Shown here one piece after another: positions 44,341 to 52,440 of a stretch of DNA of 64,000 nucleotides. Where the stretch lies: NCBI GenBank assembly GCA_963575745.1, contig CAUYUJ010014763.1, positions 62,001-126,000 of the forward strand, given 5' to 3'. This DNA is from Prorocentrum cordatum. Its lineage: Eukaryota > Sar > Dinophyceae > Prorocentrales > Prorocentraceae. A model generated the notes under the pieces. That model was given only the letters and a program-made list of their open reading frames with translations. It ran no database searches and was not told where the DNA came from. Position 1 is the stretch's first letter. Every line of letters starts with the position of its first letter. A program made the translations under genes and the position numbers.

Positions 44341-44564
44341 GCCATGCCACGGCATGCAATGCAATGCGAGGTTGATACTACGCTTCGCGGTGCTCTTCTA
44401 CGCCATGCCATGCCGTGCTCTACAATGCATCGCGTACCCTTTCGGGATCATCGCCCTGCTTGACATCCGACTGTGCGAGTAGAGAGGGGATCTGCGCCAT
44501 GGTAAGGGATGGGAAGGAGGGGTAGGATGTCAGATATGACGCGAGCGCACCTAGCTTGCCTCCT
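44341..44564. other. Anonymous spacer
   Basis: GCCATGCCATGC-type imperfect repetition, no gene. Confidence 0.5.
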
Positions 44565-45435
44565 CCCCCTCCCCCTCCTCCTCCTCCTCGTCCTCCTCCT
44601 CGTCCTCCTCCTCATCCTCCTTCTTTTCTTCCTTTTCCTCCTCCTCCTCCTCCTCCTCCTCCTCCTTCCTCCTCCTCCTCCTCCTCCTCCTCCTCCTCCT
44701 CCTCCTCCTCCTCGTCCTTCTCTCTCCTCCTCCTCCTCCTCCTCCTTTTCTTCTTCTTCCTCCTCCTCCTCCTCGTCCTCCTCCTCCTCCTCTCTCTCCC
44801 TCCCTCCCCTCCTCCTCCTCCTCCCTCCTCCTCCCTTCCCCTTCCTCCTCCTCCACCTCGTCACCTCCTCCTCCTCCTCCTCCTCCTCTTCCTCTTCCTC
44901 CTTCCCCTCCCCTCCTCTCCTCCTCTCTCCTCCTCCTCCTCCTCCTCCTCCTCCTCCTCCTCGTCCTTCTCCTCCTCCTCCTCCCTCCTCCTCCTCCTCG
45001 TCCTCCTCCTCCTCCACCTCGTCTCCTCCTCCTCCTCCTCCTCCTCCTCCTCTCTCCCCCTCCCTCCTCCTCCTCCTCCTCGTCCTCCTCCTCGTCCTCC
45101 TCCTCACCTCCTTTCTCCTTCTTTTCTTCCTTTTCCTTCTCCTCCTCCTCCTCCTCCTCCTCCTCCTTCTCCTCGTCTTCCTCCTCCTCCTCTTCCCCTC
45201 CTCCTTCCCCTCGCCCTCCTCCTCTCCTCCTCCTCCTCGTCCTTCTCGTCCTCCTCCTCCTCCTCCTCCTCCTCCCCTCCTTCTTCTTCTTCTTCTTCTT
45301 CTTCTCTTCTCCTCCTCCTCCCTCCTCGTTCTCCTCCTCCCCCTCTTCCTCTTCTTCCTCCTCCTCCTCCTCCTCCTCATATCGTCCTCCCCCTTCCCCT
45401 CCTCCTCCTCCTCCACCTCGTCCTCCTCCTCCGTC
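44565..45435. repeat. Long (CTC)n microsatellite left of the retroelement
   Basis: About 870 bp of CTC triplets with CTT and CCC interruptions. All frames are open on both strands, so the long Arg/Glu- and Pro/Ser-rich ORFs here are not genes. Confidence 0.95.
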
Positions 45436-45661
45436 TTCTTTCTTATTATTCGTATTATTAGTTTTAGTATTCTTTTTATTAGTAGTACGATTTGCATTAT
45501 TTCTGTATATAAGATTATTAGTATTAGTAACATTATTAGTTAGTAGTATTACTACTACTATTACTAGTATTATTATATGTATTGTTGTTGTTATTATTAA
45601 TATTGTTATTGTTAGTGGTATTGTTATTGCTATTGTTGCTGTTATTGTTATTGTAATCATT
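45436..45661. repeat. ATT/GTT-rich array at the left end of the retroelement
   Basis: A degenerate TATTATTAG/TTATTGTTG triplet array, very AT-rich against a GC-rich background. It borders the 3' end of the DIRS-like element. A matching array lies at its other end (52214-52440), and both contain GTAGTATTACTACTA. Confidence 0.85.
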
Positions 45662-45856
45662 ATTATCGCGCCGGCCCCAAACCGCCTTCCCCCCGCGGAG
45701 CGGCTGTAACCCCGACGAAAGACCGGGGGGCGGCGATGGGCGCAAGCCCAAGGAATTCAAAACTGACCAAAGGAACATCTTTTCTCCACGGCAGCGCAGA
45801 CTCCTGAGGGGGACCTCAGCCCCCGAAAGATGCAGGGAGGCCCAGTTCGTCGAGGC

Positions 45857-46867
45857 CTACCTGCACGTGCCCACACTACCCAACTTCCGTTTGGTGCGGC
45901 TAGCCGAGGGTGGGAGTCGAGCAGAGCGAGACACGGGAGGGCCAAAATATTCAAGAATCTGCGCTGGGAGCCGCTGTGATATCTTCTCAGAAAGCTGCAG
46001 CTGCTGGCGAGAGAGCGAGGACCGATTGCGGAGCATCCCCGCTGGCTTTGAATAACGCAGCACAGAAGATCGGCTGAGCCACCTCCCTCGAGCCTGGAGC
46101 CTGTCAGCATCATCTTTAAACCACCAAGCATCGTGACTAGGACCGGCATGCCGAAAGGCATGAGGCGTGAGGGGAAGCTTCTCAGAAAAATGCGATCGGC
46201 GAAACTGGCGGCACAACTGTTCCCTTTGAGCGAGTGAGAGGTCGAGGAGAGGACCGGAGGTGGAGGATCGGGCGAGGGTGAGGACAAGCTTGGAGACCCA
46301 CTCCCTATCATGAGCGCCCACTACTGTTGAAACATCATACTGGAAATTTTTCGCGGGCACATCCTGCGAGGCTGGGGCAACCGTCACGACGACCGGGTCT
46401 CCTGCACGACGCGGCAGCGAGACGCGGTCAGCGGCCAGCTGCAGGGCTTCCGTCGGCCGGAGGTAACAGTCCACGGCGATCCAACCGGCAGCGGCGGCCA
46501 CCTTGCCCAGGTGCCCGCAGTTGTGGAACCAGAAGTCTGTGCAGAGCCAGATGATCTCCAGCGGCAACGAGTCCCTCACCTTGTCGGGGTTCGCTCGGCC
46601 AAAACCGTGGAGGGCAGCACGAGCGAGAGGGAGCGTCGCCGGCGATCGGGCTGGCAACCCGATGCAGTAGGCCGTGCCGAACACGGCGTACCGGGCGGCG
46701 CTCACGCTGTCGCCGCGAAGGAACAGCATGTCGAGGTAGCCGCCGAGGACGCGGTAACACCCGTCAGCGGTGGCGGGCAGCTGCCCGTGGAGGCCCGCCC
46801 AGGCCCGCACGTCAGAGAAGGCCCGGCGGTAGGCCGACGCCGTGGCAGGCCGCACAGCCGCCCGCCT
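45857..46867 (-). CDS. Tyrosine recombinase (integrase) of the DIRS-like element
   Basis: This would insert the element's DNA by strand exchange through a covalent phosphotyrosine intermediate. The start given is where family-like sequence begins: TASAYRRAFSDVRAWA (about 46843-46796) is a typical core-binding helix. Catalytic residues follow in order: Arg in YLRPTEAL (codon 46459-46457), the HxxR pair in PHAFRHAG (46162-46160 and 46153-46151), and the nucleophile Tyr in SSVLRYSKP (46054-46052) after a GRWLS strand. About 337 codons is normal for the family. The frame is +1 relative to pol and overlaps its end by about 55 nt, and it has no ATG near its beginning. Expression therefore needs a +1 frameshift, splicing or non-AUG initiation. 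The same frame continues upstream through pol only because the DNA is stop-poor, and I do not read that part as protein. Confidence 0.85.
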   Translation of the reverse strand, partial: RRAAVRPATASAYRRAFSDVRAWAGLHGQLPATADGCYRVLGGYLDMLFLRGDSVSAARYAVFGTAYCIGLPARSPATLPLARAALHGFGRANPDKVRDSLPLEIIWLCTDFWFHNCGHLGKVAAAAGWIAVDCYLRPTEALQLAADRVSLPRRAGDPVVVTVAPASQDVPAKNFQYDVSTVVGAHDREWVSKLVLTLARSSTSGPLLDLSLAQREQLCRQFRRSHFSEKLPLTPHAFRHAGPSHDAWWFKDDADRLQARGRWLSRSSVLRYSKPAGMLRNRSSLSRQQLQLSEKISQRLPAQILEYFGPPVSRSARLPPSASRTKRKLGSVGTCR

Positions 46868-49800
46868 GCAGACGCCCGGCTCGGACCCGTGGTGGCGCTC
46901 GCGCGCGGCAGCGCGGCGCCGCCGCTCTCGCCGCTGCTCGTCGGGCTCGACGATGGGCGGCAAAGGCCTCGAGCTCGACGGTCCAGTGGTCCCCGTCCCA
47001 ATGCTCGATCGCGCCCTCCCAGCCGAGCCGACACCTCGACCCGACTGGCGCGAGGTCCACGCGTCGCCCGCCGGGCCAGCTCTCGACGCCCGCCGCGGCT
47101 GCCAGGCGTCGCTCCCAGCAGGCGGCGAGGGGAGCCTCCCGCGCCTGGCGCCAGGCCCTCGGCGGGGCGGCATGCCCGAGCACGTCTGCAAGAGCGCGGC
47201 ACAGCTCAGGAGGATAAGCCGCAGCGTAGGCGGTGCGCCACTCCGAGGGCTGGCCCGCCAGTCGGACTTTCCCCTGGAGCCGGACGTGCGGTGCCCCGGG
47301 GCACGGGCAGCGCCGCGCGAGCCCCCCGGCGGAGGGCAGGGTGGTGGCGATGGCCGTCGGCTTCTTCCAGGGGGCGCCGAACGCGCACATGTCGAAGACC
47401 AGGTGCGCGGCGCCGAGCTTCCTGAGGGCTCGGGCGACCCCTCGGTGCTGGAACAGCCGCGACCGGGCGGGGTTCTCCAGCACCACGTGGACGCCCATGC
47501 GGTAGCAGAGCTCAAGGATGCGAACGGTGAAATCGACGCACCTCGTCGAAGGCGGAGAAGCCAACCCAGTAGTCCGGGCCGGTGTCCACCCCGTGCACGG
47601 CGTGCCGAGCAGAACGGCCCAGATGGCCCCCGCCCGAATCCACCGCACAACTTCTGTAGCAACTTTGCGATTGAGAAGATCGTGATGCCGACCGTGGCGC
47701 ACATCGACAGGAACTGCGACGCGGAGGCCCAGCTCGGCGGCGGCCGCGGTCGCCCGCCCGCACCCGGCAAAGAGCTCCACGACGGCGGGCCGGGCCCGAG
47801 CGACGTCAGGGACTCGGCGGCCTCCAGCTCGCGCTCGGCCGTCAGGTGGCCCCCGCAGGGTTCCTGACCGCGCCGGGCGGCCCATGAAGTCCTGCTGTCG
47901 GTCGTGGTCCGCCTCGGGGACGGCGCCGGGGGAGGCAGCCGACGGTCCCAGGACCCTGGGCCCGGCGCCCGCGGCAGCCTCGCGCGGGCCCCGGGGCTCA
48001 GGAGCCGACCGCTCCCACTCTGGTCCGACGGCGGCCGCGAGGGGAAGCCCGCGAAGGCCCGCGCCTGAAACGCGCTGGCCAGGGCGCAGCCACCCTTGGT
48101 AGGCGAGCCTCGAGTCCTCGTCGGACGGGTTCCTGTCGGTCTCCACGTAGCGCCGGTGCCAGTACAGGCCGCCGGCGAGCTGCGCGGCCGCTGCGCGCCG
48201 TACCAGCCCCAGCAGCTCCGCGTCCCGCGCCCGCCCTCGATCAAAGGCGAGGGTCTCCGCGAGGTTGTCCCCGAAGCTGAGGACGTGGTGGCCGTGCGAG
48301 CTCGGCTGCTCCAGCTCGCGGTGGAGCCCGAGGAGGGCGGCCCGCGCCTCCTTGCAGTGGATGGCGGCCTTCCGCCTCCAGCGACCCACCACCAGGCGCC
48401 TCCACCGCCTCGGCTCCACGAACGAGTCGGCGACCATGGGGACGAGGCCGGTGACCTCCCGCTGCACGCGCGGCTGCTTGCTGTGGTGCCGGTCGCCCGC
48501 GCGAACGACGCCCGGCTGCTCGTCGAGCTCGCGCTGGAGCGCAGAGTCCAGCTCCTCGTCGACCCACTCGGAGAACGAGCCGGGGGCCGGGGGGCCCGCC
48601 ACCAGGCAGCCGCGCAGCGTCTCCAGGTCGGCTCGAGCCGTCGAGTCCGTCGGCTCCACGAAGCGCCAACGCTCACGCCAGACCGCAGTTGGCCAGAGCT
48701 CGGCGGGCGACGCCTCGGCGCAGTGAAGCGCGTACCCCTCCGTCGACGCATCGCTGCAGTAACAGCGGGGCAGCATGGGCGCCGCGACGTCCACGTGCGA
48801 GAAGTGCACCAGCCCACGGGCAACCGCCAGCTCGTCCAGCACCGCGGGCGGCAGCCGGACCACGTCGCGACCACCAGTGCCCACGAACCTGTACGCCTCG
48901 CCGAAGCAGGCGAGGGCGCACCGCCGCAGGCTGAAGTGGTGCGCGAGATGGCCGAGGAGCTGCCGCACGTGGTCCCGGCTGAGCGACCTCCTGCGCAGCA
49001 CCTCGCCGAGAGCCAGCCAGAGGCGCCAGGAACGCGTCGGCTTCTGGCGGGCCCACCGCCGGGCCCCGTCGAACAGGAGCCCGATGGCTTCAAAGTCCTG
49101 CGTCGGATCCACCCGCTCGTGGAGCACGAAGCCGGCCTTCTCGAGCTCGTCCACCACCTTCTGGTGCAGGGCGGCCACGGTGCTCCTGTCGGAGCCGAGG
49201 ACGTTGGCGTTGTCCACGTACGGCGCGCAGACCGCGACTCCCGGGCCCAGCGGAGGCGGCGGCTGCCTGTCGCCGACCAGCACCGACGGCAGGCCCAGCG
49301 CCTCCTGCGCGCGTCTGCACGCCAGCGAGACGGCGCTGTGGCAGAAGTAGAGCGCCCAGCTCCACCCCATCGGCAACCCGCCGAAGCAAGCCTCCAGCGG
49401 GGTCTCCGGGGAGACCGGCACGTCGTGCCCGACCTCGGGGTCGAAGACGGCGTCGACCCCGACGTCGCCGGCGAGCCTGACGCGCCCCAGGCCGAAGTAG
49501 TGCGACACCGTCGGCGCCAGGAACTGGTAGAAGCCGTCCTGCAGGTCCACGGAGGCGCCCCACAGCGATGTCCCCTCCGCGGCGGCCTCGCCCACGTACG
49601 CCGGGTCGAGTACCAGCGACGCCATCGCGCTGTTGGTGGCGAGCCGCGAGTGTGGCGCTCGCCTGTGGAGCGCGTTGGCTGGCCGGCAGTCCAGCACCAT
49701 ACGCAGCATGCCCGTCTTCTTCTGCACGAAGAAGATCCCTGCTCGAGAGATGACCTTCCTCCGGTAGGTGATGAGCCCCGCCGCCTCCAGCTTCTCGAGG

Positions 49801-50378
49801 AGCCCGTCCAGCTGGTGGCGGCTGCGGAGGAGGCGCTGGTCCCAGTGCGGCAGGGTCGCTTCCTCCGGGAGCTCGTCGGAGCCGAGGGCGATCCGCTCGG
49901 GGTGGAGCAGGAACTCGCGAGCCTCGTCGTCCACCAGGTCCGCGGTGTCCCGCGGCCGGAGGGCTCCTCGAGTGACCGTGAGCTTCGTGCTGTCGTACGG
50001 CGCGACGCTGATCGAGACGTCCGGGTCGTACATGTCCTTTGTCTTGAGAATCTCCTTGAGCGCCCCGTCTGGGCACAGATCAAACTCGTCAGGCCTGGGA
50101 CCAGCAGCAGATGCTGTGGTCGCCAGGCGGCGCCAGACGGCCTGCTGGCATGGCGGCAGCTGGCCCCCTGGCGGGTGGTGGTCAGGCCTCCGCGGCGGCG
50201 GAAGACCCTTGGCCCGGGCGCCGGCCAGAGCGTTGAGCGAGGCGGCCGCGTCGATGGCGAGCTCCCGCCCCGTCCCGTCCAGCGCGCCGAACACGTCGGC
50301 GACGGAGGCCGACCGTTGCCCTCGGGCGCCACGCGGCAGCACCAAAGGAAAAGCGCCCCGAGGAGGACGCAGCGCCAT
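46812..50378 (-). CDS. Pol polyprotein: reverse transcriptase, RNase H, methyltransferase-like domain
   Basis: The protein has 1188 residues from the ATG at 50378. Reverse transcriptase (about 200-440) shows FFVQKKTGMLRMVLDCRPAN (216-235), motif A DLQDGFYQF (278-286), motif B GGLPMGWSWA (333-342) and motif C YVDN (387-390, where most families have YxDD). RNase H (about 538-760) has CSDAST (Asp543), CKEARAALLGL (Glu677), FGDNLAETLAF (Asp704) and the terminal NPSDEDSR (750-757). A third domain (about 862-1065) has VVELFAGCGRAT (866-877, SAM-binding type), GTPCTGW (925-931), ENP (968-970) and FGAPWKKPT (1000-1008), resembling cytosine-C5 methyltransferases. The tail is Arg/Ala-rich with CAACHG near its end. 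The frame is open upstream across the gag stop, so a gag-pol fusion by +1 shift is possible. There is no integrase or protease motif. Confidence 0.92.
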   Translation of the reverse strand: MALRPPRGAFPLVLPRGARGQRSASVADVFGALDGTGRELAIDAAASLNALAGARAKGLPPPRRPDHHPPGGQLPPCQQAVWRRLATTASAAGPRPDEFDLCPDGALKEILKTKDMYDPDVSISVAPYDSTKLTVTRGALRPRDTADLVDDEAREFLLHPERIALGSDELPEEATLPHWDQRLLRSRHQLDGLLEKLEAAGLITYRRKVISRAGIFFVQKKTGMLRMVLDCRPANALHRRAPHSRLATNSAMASLVLDPAYVGEAAAEGTSLWGASVDLQDGFYQFLAPTVSHYFGLGRVRLAGDVGVDAVFDPEVGHDVPVSPETPLEACFGGLPMGWSWALYFCHSAVSLACRRAQEALGLPSVLVGDRQPPPPLGPGVAVCAPYVDNANVLGSDRSTVAALHQKVVDELEKAGFVLHERVDPTQDFEAIGLLFDGARRWARQKPTRSWRLWLALGEVLRRRSLSRDHVRQLLGHLAHHFSLRRCALACFGEAYRFVGTGGRDVVRLPPAVLDELAVARGLVHFSHVDVAAPMLPRCYCSDASTEGYALHCAEASPAELWPTAVWRERWRFVEPTDSTARADLETLRGCLVAGPPAPGSFSEWVDEELDSALQRELDEQPGVVRAGDRHHSKQPRVQREVTGLVPMVADSFVEPRRWRRLVVGRWRRKAAIHCKEARAALLGLHRELEQPSSHGHHVLSFGDNLAETLAFDRGRARDAELLGLVRRAAAAQLAGGLYWHRRYVETDRNPSDEDSRLAYQGWLRPGQRVSGAGLRGLPLAAAVGPEWERSAPEPRGPREAAAGAGPRVLGPSAASPGAVPEADHDRQQDFMGRPARSGTLRGPPDGRARAGGRRVPDVARARPAVVELFAGCGRATAAAAELGLRVAVPVDVRHGRHHDLLNRKVATEVVRWIRAGAIWAVLLGTPCTGWTPARTTGLASPPSTRCVDFTVRILELCYRMGVHVVLENPARSRLFQHRGVARALRKLGAAHLVFDMCAFGAPWKKPTAIATTLPSAGGLARRCPCPGAPHVRLQGKVRLAGQPSEWRTAYAAAYPPELCRALADVLGHAAPPRAWRQAREAPLAACWERRLAAAAGVESWPGGRRVDLAPVGSRCRLGWEGAIEHWDGDHWTVELEAFAAHRRARRAAARAAAPRCRARAPPRVRAGRLQAGGCAACHGVGLPPGLL
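47184..47795 (-). other. Methyltransferase-like domain within pol
   Basis: This covers residues about 862-1065. The glycine-containing ELFAGCG loop, the Pro-Cys pair (Cys928 would be the nucleophile of a C5 enzyme) and a following ENP support a SAM-dependent DNA methyltransferase. Classical C5 enzymes have PCQ and ENV instead of PCT and ENP, and a recognisable QxRxR motif is missing, so the modified base is not certain. DIRS elements in other eukaryotes often carry a Dam-like adenine methyltransferase with a DPPY-type motif, which is not seen here. Cytosine-methyltransferase-bearing retrotransposons have been reported in dinoflagellates. Confidence 0.75.
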
Positions 50379-50454
50379 CCCGCGCAGCGCCGAGCCCGCC
50401 GAGGGCCCGCGTGCACCGGCGGCGACTGGGGATGGGGACGCCCCCTGCCCCCTG

Positions 50455-51591
50455 CTACTTGCCTCCTCCAGGCTGGCCCTTCTTGCCGGTCTCCTCGGCG
50501 AAGAGCCTCTGCTGCTTCAAAGTGAACGCCTCTGCCTTCTGCTCCTCCGCGATGAACTTCGCGAAGTCCCCTGTCGTGACCGGCGCGCCGACGTCCGGCC
50601 GGCTCGCCAGCATCACCTCCAGGCCCCTGAAGTCGGGCGACTTGGGGTTGCGGTGGACCCCCCGCTCCAGGAACAGCACCCTCCTGGCGAGCGCCTCCGC
50701 GCCCGCGAGCTGGTACGCGTCGACCTGGTCGAAGCACACCAAGTGGTGCAGGATGGACACCAGCGACGCATGATGGTGCGAGACCGCGCTCTCCCTGGCG
50801 ATGCCGCTCATGCGAACCCAGTGCTCGTGATACGCCGAGAGGTCCTCCCCGCTCGCGCGGATGTTCGTCAGCAGCTCGACCACCGCCGACGGCCCGCGGA
50901 AGGGCCAGTCGTCGCCCGCCGCCCCCGAGCCCGCAGAGCCAGCTGCACCAGCGGCAGGCGGCCGGCGCTCCTTCATCTCGGCGAGGGCGTCGCGGAAGCT
51001 GAGCGCCCGATGCCCGCGAGCGTCGCGCTCGATCGCCAGCACCCTGGGGTCGCGGCCGGCCCCCGAGCGCTTCTCCTCGATCCACGCGCTCAAATCTGAC
51101 ATCTGGACCCGCTCGACGGCCGTCCACCTGCCGTCGTCGATCTGGGCCAGGGCGGCCGAGCCCCTCTGGACGAAGCGAGTCGGGTTGAGGGTGATCGGCA
51201 CCGCGACTGCCTCCCCGAACGAGTCGGCGCCTGGGTCCGCCACCACCCACTGCGCCTGCGCTGCCCCAGGGGCGGGCACCACGCCGCCCAGGAGCCCCGC
51301 CAGCGCTGTGGCCTGGCGTTGCAGCTCCGCCAGCTCCTCCTCCGTGAGGGGGTCGAAGAGGAACACGTTGTTCCGAACCCGGTCGGGCACGGGGCAGCCG
51401 CGCGTGAGGGGGACGACCTGGTGCCCGGCGAGGTCGATCACCTGCACCGAGTGGGTTGGCGTCGCCCCCGCCCACTTCGCGCCATCTGGCAGCTTCGCCA
51501 GCAAAACGCGGTGGTGCCACCGAAAGTTCGGGTCGTCGTCGTAGTTGATCGCCACCTGGGGTGGCTCGATGTCCAGCGCCACCTGCGCCAT
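50455..51591 (-). CDS. Gag-like protein of the DIRS-like element
   Basis: The protein has 378 residues from the ATG at 51591. It has no zinc knuckle. The first 60 residues contain FRWHHRVLLAKL followed by GAKWAGATPT and a VQVIDL strand, a small beta-rich module that I associate with ORF1 proteins of dinoflagellate retroelements. The middle is Ala/Gly-rich and disordered around residues 215-235. A helical C-terminal region follows (AVVELLTNIRASGEDL, LHHLVCFDQVDAY, RGLEVMLASRP), and the Lys/Gly-rich end may bind nucleic acid. Its ATG shares an A with the ORF0 TGA (TGATG), suggesting coupled translation. The TAG stop at 50455 is 77 nt before the pol ATG. The structural role is inferred from position. 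Confidence 0.7.
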   Translation of the reverse strand: MAQVALDIEPPQVAINYDDDPNFRWHHRVLLAKLPDGAKWAGATPTHSVQVIDLAGHQVVPLTRGCPVPDRVRNNVFLFDPLTEEELAELQRQATALAGLLGGVVPAPGAAQAQWVVADPGADSFGEAVAVPITLNPTRFVQRGSAALAQIDDGRWTAVERVQMSDLSAWIEEKRSGAGRDPRVLAIERDARGHRALSFRDALAEMKERRPPAAGAAGSAGSGAAGDDWPFRGPSAVVELLTNIRASGEDLSAYHEHWVRMSGIARESAVSHHHASLVSILHHLVCFDQVDAYQLAGAEALARRVLFLERGVHRNPKSPDFRGLEVMLASRPDVGAPVTTGDFAKFIAEEQKAEAFTLKQQRLFAEETGKKGQPGGGK

Positions 51592-52133
51592 CACAGCTTG
51601 CGGCTCCGCGGCCGCCAGGTCTCAATCTCCGATGGCGTCGTCGATCCCGACGGCGAAGTCGCGCCCGCTGCAGTGAGCGCCAGAGGAGAGCTCCCAGCAG
51701 CACGAAGAGGACGGCCAGGCTCGAGAGGCTGGAGGGGGGCGGCCGGGCCCTCTCCAAAGCTGGCGCCGCCAGCGGCAGCCCCAGCGACGCGGCCGTGACC
51801 CCACAGCCGGCAGGCGCGGGCCCCGTACAGGCCGAGCGCGCCGATGACAAGGCCGCCGAGGGCCCACCACGCGCCCGTCCAGCCGCCTCCGCAGCTGAGA
51901 GACGGGCAGGCCGGCGCGACCAGCGCCGGGCACGCCGGCACCACCGGCGCCGGGCAGGCCGGGCACGCCGGCGGGGCGCACGCGGGACAAGGAGGGCAGG
52001 CGGCCTCCTCCCACGTGCAGTGGCCGACGCGCGCGTCGGCAGCCGGCTGCGCCGGCTCAGGGGAGCCCAGCCACGAGCCGGCGAAGGCGCCCAGCGAGGC
52101 GGCTATCGCGGCGAACGGGCTGGAGCGAAGCAT
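51591..52133 (-). CDS. ORF0: small Cys-Pro-rich protein with a membrane segment
   Basis: The protein has 180 residues from the first ATG after the SL relics (52133; the relic ends about 20-30 nt upstream). The N-terminus (FAAIAASLGAFAGSW) is hydrophobic and could be a signal peptide. A Cys-Pro-Ala repeat follows (ACPPCPACAPPACPACPAP and CPALVAPACPSLSC), then a Trp/Gly-rich hydrophobic segment WALGGLVIGALGLYGA, likely membrane-spanning, and a basic disordered tail. The TGA at 51593-51591 overlaps the gag ATG. I recognise no homologue. Its position directly behind the leader and the overlapping stop-start favour real translation, but GC-rich composition could also keep this frame open by chance. 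Confidence 0.5.
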   Translation of the reverse strand: MLRSSPFAAIAASLGAFAGSWLGSPEPAQPAADARVGHCTWEEAACPPCPACAPPACPACPAPVVPACPALVAPACPSLSCGGGWTGAWWALGGLVIGALGLYGARACRLWGHGRVAGAAAGGASFGEGPAAPLQPLEPGRPLRAAGSSPLALTAAGATSPSGSTTPSEIETWRPRSRKL

Positions 52134-52151
52134 ACACCCTGGTTTGGCTCG

Positions 52152-52187
52152 CTGAGCCAAAGCAGCTTGAGCCAAAATGACGTCGGG
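52152..52187 (-). other. Tandem spliced-leader relics at the element's 5' end
   Basis: On the minus strand CATTTTGGCTCAAG (52179-52166) equals the last 14 nt of the dinoflagellate SL. The bases before it are CCGACGT rather than the expected CCGTAGC, while a GTAGCC-like piece lies a little further upstream (near 52191), as if an insertion split the leader. Immediately after it GCTTTGGCTCAG (52163-52152) is a second, more decayed copy. Two relics imply at least two rounds of trans-splicing and reverse transcription in the ancestry of this 5' end. Confidence 0.8.
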
Positions 52188-52213
52188 GGCGGCTACGATA
52201 GGGGAGCGATAAT

Positions 52214-52440
52214 GTGACGCACATCCAATTGTTATTATTGTTAGTCGTGTTATTGTTCGTAGTATTACTACTAATGCTAATATTATTAGTCTAACCATCA
52301 CCATTACTATTATTAGTATTATTATTATTGGTATTATTAGTATTAGTATTCATAATAATATGTTTATCATTGTTATTATTAGTATTACTGTTATTATTGA
52401 TGATACTAATAATATGGTTACTATTATTAATATTACTTAT
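52214..52440. repeat. ATT-rich array at the right end of the retroelement
   Basis: TTATTATTG/TAGTATTATT triplets, similar in composition and orientation to 45436-45661, followed outward by a CTC array. Confidence 0.85.

Larger units (their letters stand above)
45662..52213 (-). mobile_element. DIRS-like tyrosine-recombinase retrotransposon with methyltransferase domain and SL relics
   Basis: The minus-strand order is SL relics (52187-52152), ORF0 (52133-51591), gag-like ORF (51591-50455), pol with reverse transcriptase, RNase H and methyltransferase-like domains (50378-46812), then tyrosine recombinase (about 46867-45857). This gene content is that of DIRS-type elements, which integrate by a tyrosine recombinase rather than a DDE integrase and leave no target duplication. 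Boundaries are inferred from the change to AT-rich arrays. An 8 bp inverted match ATTATCGC (45662-45669) / GCGATAAT (52206-52213) lies exactly there, but longer terminal repeats were not found. All long frames are open, and catalytic residues are present apart from an unusual YVDN in the reverse transcriptase, so the copy is recent or selected. An AAAAG motif on the minus strand at about 45790 could serve as a polyadenylation signal. Confidence 0.88.

Noticed and set aside
44448-45660. Frames of 300-370 residues rich in Arg/Glu, Pro/Ser or Leu
   Set aside because: They translate the CTC microsatellite in each frame and strand.
48096-50525. 809-residue open frame on the plus strand
   Set aside because: It lies antisense to pol, which has clear reverse transcriptase, RNase H and methyltransferase motifs. 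The plus frame is Arg/Pro/Glu-rich without domains and is open only because the DNA is GC-rich and stop-poor.
46868-51850. N-terminal two thirds of a 1997-residue minus-strand frame
   Set aside because: Only the last ~337 codons are the tyrosine recombinase. The rest overlaps gag and pol in another frame and is Arg/Ser/Pro-rich noise.
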